Of a stretch of 15,735 bases of DNA, positions 6,701-14,086 are shown piece by piece; position 1 is the stretch's first letter; the number at the start of each line of letters is the position of its first letter. Made by a program: the position numbers and the translations under genes. The notes under the pieces are model-generated. The model ran no database searches. It saw only the letters and a list, made by a program, of their open reading frames with translations, and was not told where the DNA came from. Source of the stretch: Syntrophaceae bacterium UBA1163 (GTDB lineage Bacteria; Desulfobacterota; BSN033; UBA1163); contig DBZJ01000058.1 in NCBI GenBank assembly GCA_002311635.1, positions 1 through 15,735 of the forward strand. The letters run 5' to 3'.

Positions 6701-7405
6701 ATGAGGAAAAAGGCCGTTGTGCTTTCGAGTGGCGGGCTTGATTCGACTACCGCCATGGCCGTTGCTAAAGCTGAGGGTTACGAGATTTATAGTTTGACGT
6801 TCAATTATGGTCAGCGCCATGCAATGGAATTGAAAGCGGCCAAGAGAGTTGCTGAGGCCTTTGCCGTAAAAGAACATTTGATTCTGGATCTCGATCTGGG
6901 AAAGATAGGCAGGTCAGCGCTTACAACAGACGATATCGAAGTGCCCAAGGCAAGAAGCGAGAAGAAAATGAAGGAAGAGATACCGGTCACCTATGTCCCG
7001 GCGCGGAATACCATCTTTCTTTCTTATGCCTTAGCATGGGCCGAGGTGTTGGGAGCTTCGGATATTTTCGTTGGCGTCAACGCGATCGACTACTCGGGTT
7101 ATCCTGATTGCCGACCTGAATATATTAGAGCCTTTGAAAACATGGCGCATTTAGCCCTCAAGGCAACAGTGGAAGGTAAAATGAGAGTTCGTATTCAGAC
7201 TCCTCTTATCCATATGACCAAGGCTGAAATTATTCGCAAGGGTGTTGAGCTCGGCGTTGATTACCGCCTCACGCATAGTTGTTACGATCCATCACCCGAA
7301 GGAAAAGCCTGCGGGCAATGCGATAGCTGTTTCCTTAGAAAAAAGGGTTTCAGGAAAGCAGGAATTCCTGATCCGACGGTTTATGCTGATCTTGGAGGGG
7401 CATGA
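6701..7405 (+). CDS. queC: 7-cyano-7-deazaguanine synthase QueC
   Basis: This cytoplasmic enzyme converts 7-carboxy-7-deazaguanine, ammonia and ATP to preQ0 in the queuosine/7-deazapurine pathway. The N-terminal PP-loop SGGLDS is at residues 10-15. FNYGQRH follows, then the family motif [16 protein letters not shown] and [15 protein letters not shown]. The zinc site is formed by four cysteines (194, 204, 207, 210) in [17 protein letters not shown]. The 234 residues match the usual length. ATG 6701 gives the standard [12 protein letters not shown] beginning and has AGGAAG at 6692-6697, though only three bases away. In-frame ATGs at 6665 and 6683 are alternatives. No queD, queE or folE was found nearby, so the rest of the pathway must be elsewhere. 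It is the last gene of the rightward run and is convergent with the thioredoxin-like gene. Confidence 0.97.
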   Translation: MRKKAVVLSSGGLDSTTAMAVAKAEGYEIYSLTFNYGQRHAMELKAAKRVAEAFAVKEHLILDLDLGKIGRSALTTDDIEVPKARSEKKMKEEIPVTYVPARNTIFLSYALAWAEVLGASDIFVGVNAIDYSGYPDCRPEYIRAFENMAHLALKATVEGKMRVRIQTPLIHMTKAEIIRKGVELGVDYRLTHSCYDPSPEGKACGQCDSCFLRKKGFRKAGIPDPTVYADLGGA

Positions 7406-7493
7406 CGGTGCCGCTCAAACAGGATGGGTGGGGTCTCCGGCTACGGCAGGCCCCGGACCTGGCGTGGTACAGGCGGACGACAATATTTCCTTT

Positions 7494-8066
7494 TCAATTT
7501 CTTGAAGAGATAGTCCTGCCCGGCCCGTCATCAAGCATCTGGTCGACAAGTGAAAAGACCTCCGGACTGCTCCAATTCCTAGGGCCAATGACTCTTCCTA
7601 TCGTCTTTCCTTTCCTATCAATGATGAGTGTCGCAGGAATTTTACTTATTTCAAAAAGATCGAGTGTTTTACCTTTTGGGTCGAGTAAGACGGGGAATCG
7701 GTAGCGATGTTTTTCGATGAACTTCCTGACTGGCTCCGCGCCTTCATAATCGACCGAGATGGTTAGAAAGACAAAATCCCGTTGTTTGTAGCGCTGGTAC
7801 AGGGTTTCTATGGAGGGCATTTCTTCCTTACAGGGGCCGCACCAACTCGCCCAGAAATTGAGAAAAATGATTTTATCCTTCAGGTCCGACAACTGAACCT
7901 TTTCGCCACTCAGTGACTCCAGACAACAATGAGGGGCTTTCTTCTTATCCCTGACCGGTTGAATTCCAATTCTTGCGAAGAGACTGCCTTCTTCGCCATG
8001 CGCGGGAAGGGTGAAGACGAGGAGGAGAAGAAGAGCCGCTATTAGAAGGAATAACTTTTTTCCCAT
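7494..8066 (-). CDS. TlpA/ResA-like thiol-disulfide oxidoreductase, exported
   Basis: This extracytoplasmic thioredoxin-fold reductase of 190 residues has an N-terminal signal or anchor (basic GKK, then LFLLIAALLLLLVFTLPAHG) and a mature domain with LNFWASWCGPCKEEMP (Cys76 and Cys79). The cis-proline is in EISKIPATLIIDRKG. The extra beta-hairpin insertion and the EGAEPVRKFIEKHRYRFPVLLDP segment are typical of TlpA/ResA proteins that reduce cytochrome c or other periplasmic cysteines. An additional Cys-Cys pair (PHCC) just after the signal region is unusual. ATG 8066 is used because the signal peptide begins there; ATG 8099 is possible, and neither has a strong ribosome binding site. It is convergent with queC. 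No cytochrome-maturation genes adjoin it, so the partner is unknown. Confidence 0.9.
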   Translation of the reverse strand: MGKKLFLLIAALLLLLVFTLPAHGEEGSLFARIGIQPVRDKKKAPHCCLESLSGEKVQLSDLKDKIIFLNFWASWCGPCKEEMPSIETLYQRYKQRDFVFLTISVDYEGAEPVRKFIEKHRYRFPVLLDPKGKTLDLFEISKIPATLIIDRKGKTIGRVIGPRNWSSPEVFSLVDQMLDDGPGRTISSRN

Positions 8067-8253
8067 GACAACAGAAATATTAAGCAATTTCAGTGCCATA
8101 GAATCACAATGGTTCTAAGCCACTAAAAATTATAGTGATTTATGAGGACGAGGACTTTTGCCGAAGGAAAAACGGGAGAATTTTTGACTTTGAATTTACT
8201 TTTTTTCTTACCGGTAAAGACATTCCCCCTCGGCGAAGAAACACGGATGCGGC
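8067..8253. other. Intergenic stretch downstream of the zinc-ribbon operon
   Basis: This AT-rich spacer carries a small inverted repeat (CACTA...TAGTG at about 8123-8139). It should hold the promoter of the thioredoxin-like gene on the minus strand and the end of the zinc-ribbon operon. No convincing promoter, terminator or gene was identified. Confidence 0.3.
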
Positions 8254-8724
8254 TCACACGTTCCACTGGATGTCATCTCTTGATTCCGGATTTTCTTCTA
8301 TGTTGATCAACCTTATGTTCTCCACACGGTCAGCCATGCGGAAGATAACGAGGATCACTTCAAGAAGGACCCTGCTGGACATGACTGTGAGAAGGAATGT
8401 CAAGGGCGCGACGATAAGGAGTGCAAGAATTCCGAGCAGGGTTGAAGCGTTGAACCCCGCTACGATCAACGAGAGGGCTAACAATACGGCGAATAAAAGA
8501 GATAGGCCGTAAAGAAACTTCACTATTTTTGGGCCGACAAATTGACTGAATGAGAAATCGAAGAAAGTCCGGAGAAAATCCACCTTTTTAAAGTAGGATG
8601 CTTTTTTTAACCCCCCCGCCCGTGGAAGTCTTTCCGCTACCTGGACCTCACCGAGCGATTCTGCGCAGTTGACGCAGAATTTGGAATCTCTCTTATTGGA
8701 TGCGCCACAATTTGTGCAAAACAT
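8254..8724 (-). CDS. Zinc-ribbon DUF4282 membrane protein
   Basis: This 156-residue protein starts with a zinc ribbon (Cys3, Cys6, Cys17, Cys20 in CTNCG...CVNC). After a short linker come KVDFLRTFFDFSFSQFVGPKIVKFLYGLSLLF and a second long hydrophobic segment, LLGILALLIVAPLTFLL, which together form the DUF4282 two-helix membrane domain. Its biochemical role is unknown. GAGGG about 8 bases upstream of ATG 8724 supports the start. The gene lies 28 bp downstream of the larger zinc-ribbon membrane protein on the same strand, so the two are probably cotranscribed and may act together; that link is inference. Confidence 0.88.
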   Translation of the reverse strand: MFCTNCGASNKRDSKFCVNCAESLGEVQVAERLPRAGGLKKASYFKKVDFLRTFFDFSFSQFVGPKIVKFLYGLSLLFAVLLALSLIVAGFNASTLLGILALLIVAPLTFLLTVMSSRVLLEVILVIFRMADRVENIRLINIEENPESRDDIQWNV

Positions 8725-8752
8725 GCCCGGCCCTCTGTGACACTTCGGGATC

Positions 8753-9961
8753 TTAACTTACGGGTTTGATCTCCGCGATCTTCCAATGACCGTCTTCTCT
8801 CTTCAAGGTAACGTCGAGAACGGTTTTGCCGTCTTGTGTTTTCCCGCTTGACTTCTGGGAGGTCTTGGCAAGCCACTCCAACCTGACATCGGCGCTATCG
8901 CCCGTTACCGTCTGTCTCTTCAAATCATAAGAAAGATCGAGGTAGCTGTAGTTTTCCCACATCTTCAGCGTGTCCCGCCGTTTTCCTTCCGTTCCGTTAA
9001 AGTCGCGGGAGAAACAGGACATAAAGAGATCAATATTCTTCTCGAGATTTGCCTGTCTAATATTTTCAAAGAGGGAGGTTATCTTTTCGACTCTCTGGTC
9101 TTTTAACGGAGGAGGTGGATCTTGTGGTGGGAGGGGCGTGGAAAGGGGGGTAACGATCTCCACCGGGGCCGGTCCGCTAGACTGAGAGTGATGCGGCCAG
9201 AGGAAGTACCCTCCTGCGATGATCAGGAGAATGAGAATCCCAGCTGTTAGCAATGCCGGGGGTCGAAGGAGGCCTCCCGTGAATCCGGCGGACGTCGCTT
9301 TTCCTCCCATCTTCTGGGGCAGGAGTGAAAGGATTTGGTGGTATTTTTTCAAGCTTTTTTCTCTCGATTTGACTTCCCTCTTTAATTCTTTCCTCTCCCT
9401 GACGAAATCCGGCTTCGTGAGCGCGCCCGACTTGAAAAGCGATTGAAATTCCCCAAGCCTTTTTTGAACGGGTTCCAACTCATTTTTCAGGGAATCGATC
9501 TGTTCCAACGCCTTCTTCTTGATCGATTCAAGCTCCGTTTCAATTTCTTGATGCAGGGGGGACAGGGATTTCATCCGGTCCTTGTAACGGGCGAACAGAA
9601 GATCGAGGACTTCCCCGGACACTTTTTCCCGCTGCGTTTCCAGCTTACTGATGCAGGATTCCAACTCCTTTTCTTCTTTCAATAGCGTGAACCATTCCCT
9701 GGACCATCGTTTAGCCGATTTCTTCTCCAAAGGCTGAAGGCCATTTTCCTGTGACGGATCTTTCTGCATCAATAGAGAGCCGCATTTTCTGCAATAGTTG
9801 CCTTTTTTATATAGGAGCTGGCATTTCGGACAAAAGAGTTTCACGTTTTTCCTCTCCTCTCCGGGAGCGGGATCCTCTACGTCTAAAAGATACTTCCCGC
9901 ACCTTCTGCAAAATTCCTCCCCGGGATTGTGCTCGATGCTGCATTGCGGGCAAATGACCAT
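8753..9961 (-). CDS. Double zinc-ribbon, coiled-coil, single-pass membrane protein with NTF2-like C-terminus
   Basis: This protein of 402 residues is arranged as follows. Two zinc ribbons (Cys4, 7, 18, 21 and Cys44, 47, 57, 60) are followed by a charged coiled coil (about 95-212, KEEKELESCISKLETQREKV onwards), one membrane helix (about 236-255), a proline-rich linker (to about 286), and an extracytoplasmic domain (about 287-402) that reads like an NTF2/SnoaL-type fold (ITSLFENIRQANLEKNIDLFMSCFS, VRLEWLAKT, KREDGHWKIAEIKPV). The ribbons should face the cytoplasm. Such modular proteins are common in this group of bacteria without assigned function. GGGAG just before ATG 9961 supports the start. 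A -10-like TATACT lies 30 bp upstream. It is first in a probable two-gene operon with the DUF4282 protein. Confidence 0.85.
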   Translation of the reverse strand: MVICPQCSIEHNPGEEFCRRCGKYLLDVEDPAPGEERKNVKLFCPKCQLLYKKGNYCRKCGSLLMQKDPSQENGLQPLEKKSAKRWSREWFTLLKEEKELESCISKLETQREKVSGEVLDLLFARYKDRMKSLSPLHQEIETELESIKKKALEQIDSLKNELEPVQKRLGEFQSLFKSGALTKPDFVRERKELKREVKSREKSLKKYHQILSLLPQKMGGKATSAGFTGGLLRPPALLTAGILILLIIAGGYFLWPHHSQSSGPAPVEIVTPLSTPLPPQDPPPPLKDQRVEKITSLFENIRQANLEKNIDLFMSCFSRDFNGTEGKRRDTLKMWENYSYLDLSYDLKRQTVTGDSADVRLEWLAKTSQKSSGKTQDGKTVLDVTLKREDGHWKIAEIKPVS

Positions 9962-9991
9962 TTTCCGCTCCCAATGTTTCGCGTTTTCCTA

Positions 9992-9997
9992 AGTATA
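9992..9997 (-). promoter_or_regulatory. Possible -10 element for the zinc-ribbon operon
   Basis: TATACT on the minus strand (five of six consensus bases), 30 bp upstream of ATG 9961. No good -35 hexamer lies at 16-18 bp, so this would be an activator-dependent or weak promoter. Confidence 0.25.
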
Positions 9998-10029
9998 ACG
10001 AAGGGTTCGGATGCATTTTATGTGCCATG

Positions 10030-10048
10030 AGACAAAAAATTATTGTCT
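10030..10048. promoter_or_regulatory. Operator-like palindrome 1 in divergent intergenic region
   Basis: AGACAA and TTGTCT form a perfect 6-bp inverted repeat around a seven-base AT spacer. It lies between the divergent zinc-ribbon operon and the phospholipase D gene and shares the ACAA...TTGT core with the second palindrome, 77 bp away centre to centre. Confidence 0.4.
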
Positions 10049-10107
10049 TCAGATTTCACGGGCTTCTCTCGTCATTGGCAGAAGTGATTGAACGAAATTC
10101 AAGAATG

Positions 10108-10124
10108 TGGACAAAAATTGTCCA
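10108..10124. promoter_or_regulatory. Operator-like palindrome 2 in divergent intergenic region
   Basis: TGGACAA AAA TTGTCCA is a perfect 7-bp inverted repeat, 66 bp upstream of the phospholipase D start. Its half-site GACAA matches the first palindrome, so both may bind the same dimeric regulator. As RNA it could also form a small hairpin in a leader. Confidence 0.45.
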
Positions 10125-10189
10125 TCTCATCTTGCCCCCTTCCCAAGTTGGCATAGGTGGTATAGAATTTGAGCTTAGGTCGAACGGCT

Positions 10190-11395
10190 ATGGAAAACGG
10201 ATTTATCATTCCATCCATTGAAAGAATCTTCAAACAGAAATTCTCCTTTGCCACGAGTGTCGAACTGCTGTGGAAGGGAGGGGATTCCTTCCGGACGATC
10301 TTCGATGCGATCAACAGGGCAGAAAGATTCGTCTGCCTTCAATTTTATATATTCAAGAATGACGACACCGGGATTGGTTTATCCGAGCTGTTGAGAGAGA
10401 AGAGCCGTGAAGGAGTAAAGGTCTACGTCCTGTACGACCACTTCGGATCTTTGGGAACTCCAAGAAGTTTTTGGAGGAAGATGCGCGTGGAGGGTATTAA
10501 GATCAGAGCCTCGCATCCGTTAAAGTGGACAGCCCCGTTTTCCTACGTCCATCGGGATCACAGAAAGCTCATCGTGATCGATTCGAAAAGGGCTTTTACG
10601 GGCGGGCTTAACATCGCGAATGAATACAGCGGGTTTCACCTCCGGAGGCGAAGCAGGGGTTGGCGCGATACAGGAATTCTTTTGGGAGGACCGATCGTCT
10701 ACGAACTTTTCGAGGCGTTCAAGAAAAGCTGGACCACCTGGGGTGGAGAGGAGATTTCTTTCCACACGAAGAATAAAGGGTCTCATGACTCTCCTGCATC
10801 CTCTCCTTCTCCCCGCGGGGGAAAAGGGAGGGGCGAGGGGGAAGACGGCATTCCTGTACTCCCCATTTTTTCTTATTCAAGGGAGGGCAGAAAAAGAATG
10901 AGGGACCTTCTTCGCTATAGCATTGACCACGCCCAAACCCGCATCCTACTGACCACCGCTTATTTCATTCCGAGCCGTAGGCTGATCGAAAAACTCGAAA
11001 CGGCAGTGAGGCGTGGAGTGAGGGTGAGGCTCCTCGTACCGGGCAAAAGCGATATCCCCGCGGCGTCCTACGCAGGAAGAGCTTTTTTTCCAAGGCTTCT
11101 GAAGGGTGGGATTGAAATCTATACGTACCTGGGAGAAATGCTTCATGCAAAAACCTATCTTTTCGACGAATGCTGGAGCATCATCGGTTCCACCAACCTC
11201 GACTATCAATCTCTTGTGTATAACGATGAGGGAAACGTTGGAATCCTGGATTCCGCTTTTGCCTTAAAGATGACCGGGATCTTTGAAGAGGATCTGAGTA
11301 ACTCTACCAAAATAGATGAAGGCGCTTGGCGGAACAGACCGATTCTGGAAAGGATGAAAGAACACTTTTTCGCGCTTTTCAGAAAAAGGCTTTAG
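10190..11395 (+). CDS. Cardiolipin synthase-like phospholipase D
   Basis: This phospholipase D superfamily enzyme of 401 residues probably condenses phosphatidylglycerol or related lipids into cardiolipin at the inner membrane. Both HKD motifs are intact: HRKLIVID (His124, Lys126, Asp131) followed by TGGLNIANEY, and HAKTYLFD (His319, Lys321, Asp326) followed by GSTNLDYQS. There is no N-terminal double membrane helix, so it resembles the ClsB/ClsC type and not ClsA. ATG 10190 is preferred, with AGGT at 10177-10180; TTG 10169 would add seven residues. Residues about 197-221 are a basic Ser/Pro/Gly/Arg insert encoded by a palindromic repeat between the two catalytic halves. It is divergent from the zinc-ribbon operon. 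Confidence 0.92.
   Translation: MENGFIIPSIERIFKQKFSFATSVELLWKGGDSFRTIFDAINRAERFVCLQFYIFKNDDTGIGLSELLREKSREGVKVYVLYDHFGSLGTPRSFWRKMRVEGIKIRASHPLKWTAPFSYVHRDHRKLIVIDSKRAFTGGLNIANEYSGFHLRRRSRGWRDTGILLGGPIVYELFEAFKKSWTTWGGEEISFHTKNKGSHDSPASSPSPRGGKGRGEGEDGIPVLPIFSYSREGRKRMRDLLRYSIDHAQTRILLTTAYFIPSRRLIEKLETAVRRGVRVRLLVPGKSDIPAASYAGRAFFPRLLKGGIEIYTYLGEMLHAKTYLFDECWSIIGSTNLDYQSLVYNDEGNVGILDSAFALKMTGIFEEDLSNSTKIDEGAWRNRPILERMKEHFFALFRKRL
10803..10840 (+). repeat. GC-rich palindromic repeat inserted in frame within the phospholipase D gene
   Basis: CTCCTTCTCCCC, GCG, then GGGGAAAAGGGAG forms an imperfect palindrome, continuing as GGGCGAGGGGG. It resembles the intergenic element at 14011-14061 (CCCCTC...GGGGAGGG). 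It keeps the frame open and encodes a low-complexity segment (SPSPRGGKGRGEGE) in the linker between the two catalytic halves. This looks like insertion of an otherwise intergenic repeat into a gene. Confidence 0.6.
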
Positions 11396-11496
11396 GATTC
11401 CCGTCTCCCGCCTATCTGCCGTGGGTCCGTTGAAGTGTGGACGTGTGAGAGCTATGAGGAAACATCCATATTACGCAGAGCAGTATTTGCCGTGTA

Positions 11497-13002
11497 TCAC
11501 AACGCCCTCAACTCCTTTTTGAGCACCTTGCCGACAAGGTTTTTGGGCAGGGCTTTCAAAAAAACCACTTCCTTGGGGAGCAAAAAGTTCGTCAGTTTTT
11601 TCCGGCAATGGTCGATGATCTCCTCGACCGTGGCCTCCTCTCCGGGTCTCAAGACGACGAAGGCCTTGATATTCTCGCCATAGAGATCGTCCTTCATCCC
11701 GATGACGGCCGCCTCAGACACCTTGGGGCATCCGAAGAGAACCTCCTCAACCGTCCGCGGTGAGATATTTTCGCCCGCCTTGATGATCAGGTCCTTTTTC
11801 CGTTCCGTGATCCAGAAGTAACCATCCTCGTCCACGTAGCCTACGTCTCCTGTATGGAGCCAGCCGCCTCGGAGCACCTCCGCCGTCTCTTCCGGCCTGT
11901 TCCAGTAGCCTTTCATGAGCATGGGGCCCCGGATCACGATCTCCCCCTCCTGGCGGGCGGGGAGCGGGTTCCCCGCATTGTCCACGACCCTCATCTCTGT
12001 TCCTATATGGGGAACGCCGATGGAGCCGACCTTTTTCATACCTTCCAGGGGATTGGTCGTGTTGTTCGCCCCAGCCTCTGTCAGGCCCCAGCCTTCGATA
12101 ATCTCGAAGCCGAAGGTTTCCTTAAAACGCTTGAAGGTCTCGAGGGCCAACGGCGCGGATCCACAGAACCAGTATTTCATCGAGCTCAGGTCGTACTTCT
12201 TCGCTTCGGGGAAAAGCAGCATGAACACATACATGGTGGGAACTCCGGCCAGGGTATCGGCCCGGTACTTCTCGATGGCAGAAAAGATGGCCTCGACGTT
12301 GAAGGAGTTGAGTAGAACCGCTTTTCCCCTCCGTCGGAAAAGGCCTTGGTTGATGCTGGCGATGCCATAGGAATGGCAGAGGGGGAGGACGAAGACTGCC
12401 AAGAGGCCCTCGGGCAGGGCCAGGGATTCATATTGCATTCGGGCGTTCTCGTAAAGGCTGAGATGGGTGTGCATGACGCCCTTGGGCCGACCCGTCGTGC
12501 CCGCTGTGTAGATTAGAGCGGCCAACTCCTCAGCATCCGTGTTCGCCACCCCTGTTTCCTCAGACTTTTTTTCCAGGAGATGCGGGTAGGAAAGGAACCC
12601 TTGAGGAACCTCCGGGTCGACAAGGATGACCGTTTCCAGGTTGGGGGCCTTTGCCTTGCCTGCCTGGATCTTGGGAAGGAATACCGAACTGCTGATCACC
12701 ACCTTCGCGCCCGAGTCCTGGTAAATGTAAGCGGTCTCTTCTTCGCCGACCAGGTAATTAATCGGCACGACCACGGCGCCGATCCTCCAGATGGCTCCGA
12801 AACCCTGGAGCACCTCCGGACAGTTGGGCATCTGCAGGATGATTCGGTCGCCCCGCTTCACGCCCAGGTCCTTAAGGGACCGGGCCAGCCTCCGGGATGC
12901 CCGGTTCATCTCCACGTTCGTAATCTCTCTCCCCTCGTAAATGAGGGTGAGCCGCTCCCCCTCTTCCTTTATTTTTTGTTCGGCGATTCCGGCCAGGTTC
13001 AT
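11497..13002 (-). CDS. Acyl-CoA synthetase (AMP-forming, FadD-like)
   Basis: This is an ANL-superfamily adenylate-forming ligase of 501 residues that activates a carboxylic acid, probably a fatty acid, to its CoA thioester via an acyl-adenylate. Motifs are the P-loop YTAGTTGRPKGVMHTH, the Gly-Trp-Gly GWGLTEAG, HTGDVGYVDEDGYFWITERKKDLI with the hinge Asp/Lys, AGENISPRTVEE, and the C-terminal catalytic lysine context PKNLVGKVLKKEL. No signal or membrane segment is seen. ATG 13002 has a perfect AGGAGG five bases upstream, so the in-frame ATG at 13023 is rejected. The exact chain length used cannot be told from sequence by eye. By eye it is distinctly more G+C-rich in third positions than its neighbours, which may mean acquisition or different expression. 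No beta-oxidation partner genes adjoin it. Confidence 0.95.
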   Translation of the reverse strand: MNLAGIAEQKIKEEGERLTLIYEGREITNVEMNRASRRLARSLKDLGVKRGDRIILQMPNCPEVLQGFGAIWRIGAVVVPINYLVGEEETAYIYQDSGAKVVISSSVFLPKIQAGKAKAPNLETVILVDPEVPQGFLSYPHLLEKKSEETGVANTDAEELAALIYTAGTTGRPKGVMHTHLSLYENARMQYESLALPEGLLAVFVLPLCHSYGIASINQGLFRRRGKAVLLNSFNVEAIFSAIEKYRADTLAGVPTMYVFMLLFPEAKKYDLSSMKYWFCGSAPLALETFKRFKETFGFEIIEGWGLTEAGANNTTNPLEGMKKVGSIGVPHIGTEMRVVDNAGNPLPARQEGEIVIRGPMLMKGYWNRPEETAEVLRGGWLHTGDVGYVDEDGYFWITERKKDLIIKAGENISPRTVEEVLFGCPKVSEAAVIGMKDDLYGENIKAFVVLRPGEEATVEEIIDHCRKKLTNFLLPKEVVFLKALPKNLVGKVLKKELRAL

Positions 13003-13048
13003 CTCTTCCTCCTTTTTTCCCAAAAATTATCTTACGGGCGCAAGAGAG

Positions 13049-13084
13049 AAAGCCTCCGGCAGACTGTAATCCACTGGAGGCTTT
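13049..13084. promoter_or_regulatory. Inverted repeat upstream of the acyl-CoA synthetase
   Basis: AAAGCCTCC (13049-13057) and GGAGGCTTT (13076-13084) are perfect 9-bp inverted repeats around 18 bases, 47 bp upstream of the synthetase start. A second inverted repeat, CTGTAA (13064-13069) with TTACAG (13083-13088), overlaps it so that only one can form at a time in RNA. It could be an operator or a leader hairpin; there is no T-run of a terminator. Confidence 0.45.
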
Positions 13085-13168
13085 ACAGAGGTGTCTTCCG
13101 AAAATTTCTTCTCATCAAACAGTCCAAGAGAGCGAAGGTTTAATCTAAGACCTTATACATGATTTTGA

Positions 13169-13330
13169 ATGAAAGTGTCAACAATGATGACGGGCTTGCC
13201 CGCCCCGGTCTTGGGTTCTGAGATCTTCTTATCTGTGGAAGAAAAAATCGGGATGAACAGGGCAGGTTATTGGCCTCCGCCTGAAGAGTTGGATTATTTT
13301 TTCTACAAAGAAAATTTGGGAGGTCCTTGA
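13169..13330 (+). CDS. Marginal small ORF, 53 residues
   Basis: ATG 13169 to TGA 13328-13330, with in-frame ATGs also at 13184, 13187 and 13253. The C-terminal part (AGYWPPPEELDYFFYKENLG) has protein-like composition, aromatic and proline-rich. No ribosome binding site is visible and no family was recognised. It may be a remnant of a larger gene or a chance ORF. Confidence 0.2.
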   Translation: MKVSTMMTGLPAPVLGSEIFLSVEEKIGMNRAGYWPPPEELDYFFYKENLGGP

Positions 13331-13398
13331 ACTCCGAAAGGTCCCCCCGAATTCTAATTGCCTCTGAGATCATCCATGACGTTTCGTACGATCAGACT

Positions 13399-13935
13399 CT
13401 AACGTCTTTCATGCTCCTCGTGTCTGCCTCTTTCGTGGACGGTGCCGCCGCGTACACCGCGCTCTCTTTCTCTAAACGAGGGGGCCACCCCGTAGTGTCT
13501 TTCATGTTCCGGGCTTCCCCAGTCATGGTGTTCCCAGTACCTATCTCTCTCCCAGGCTCGCCAATTCCTGTGCAGCTCGCCAAACGGGATACGCCTTTCC
13601 CCCCTCACGATGATCCTGAAATCAGCACGCAGATTTAGAAAAACGACTGGGGGACTTGCGACAAAGACCCATGGTCCGTCGTAAGCGGTGGCCAAGTACC
13701 AGCGCCCTTCAAAAGAGCGGTACCAGTTTCCACCGTAGAAAAAGACATCGAAACCTACATCAGGACAATAGTAGACGTCCGTGCCCGGTATCACAGCCAC
13801 CGAAGGAGGTGCAGGAAATACAAATGGTGGCGGAAGAGGGAACCCGATGTTGATACTCACTCCCGCGATACCCTTACTCGAGAAGCCTAACAACAACAGT
13901 AAAGTAGCTGCTAAGATTGTTAACTTCTTGTTCAT
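13399..13935 (-). CDS. Exported proline- and aromatic-rich protein of unknown function
   Basis: This protein of 178 residues has a clear signal peptide (MNKKLTILAATLLLLLGFSS, cleavage after GIAG). The mature part starts with a PLPPPFVFPAPPSVAVIPG stretch, then YYCPDVGFDVFFYGGNWYRSFEGRWYLATAYDGPWVFV, a pattern of tryptophan and tyrosine repeats seen in a common family of small envelope proteins with no assigned function. The C-terminal 60 residues are very rich in Arg, His and Glu (HERGRHEEHERR), which might bind metal. AGAGGTGA lies eight bases upstream of ATG 13935. A consensus -35 TTGACA lies upstream on the minus strand (13997-14002) but without a well-spaced -10. Confidence 0.82.
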   Translation of the reverse strand: MNKKLTILAATLLLLLGFSSKGIAGVSINIGFPLPPPFVFPAPPSVAVIPGTDVYYCPDVGFDVFFYGGNWYRSFEGRWYLATAYDGPWVFVASPPVVFLNLRADFRIIVRGERRIPFGELHRNWRAWERDRYWEHHDWGSPEHERHYGVAPSFRERERGVRGGTVHERGRHEEHERR

Positions 13936-14010
13936 CTTTAGTCACCTCTTTCCTTTCAGATAATTCCAATTAAAATGGAGGTAGCGGTTCGTAATATGTC
14001 AAGTTGCCCT

Positions 14011-14061
14011 TCACCCCCACCCATTCTTCCCCTCAAGTGGGGAGGGTAAGGGCAGGGGTGA
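14011..14061. repeat. GC-rich palindromic repeat, intergenic copy
   Basis: Outer arms TCACCCC (14011-14017) and GGGGTGA (14055-14061) enclose inner arms CTTCCCC (14026-14032) and GGGGAGG (14039-14045) around TCAAGT. It resembles the palindrome inside the phospholipase D gene at 10803-10840 and belongs to the class of CCCCTC...GAGGGG repeats scattered in many bacterial genomes. Confidence 0.65.
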
Positions 14062-14086
14062 TGTCAATTGATTTAATGCGTTTCTA

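Larger units (their letters stand above)
13003..13398. other. Intergenic region upstream of the acyl-CoA synthetase
   Basis: About 400 bp separate the synthetase from the proline-rich exported protein. It holds an inverted repeat close to the synthetase start and a marginal 53-codon plus-strand ORF at 13169-13330. Nothing else was recognised. Confidence 0.4.

Noticed and set aside
7402..7704. ORF overlapping the queC stop (ATGA) on the plus strand
   Set aside because: Most of it lies antisense to the TlpA-like gene and its composition is not protein-like.
11854..12370. Plus-strand ORFs of about 150 codons opposite the acyl-CoA synthetase
   Set aside because: They are artefacts of the high G+C of the synthetase; all of its motifs are on the minus strand.
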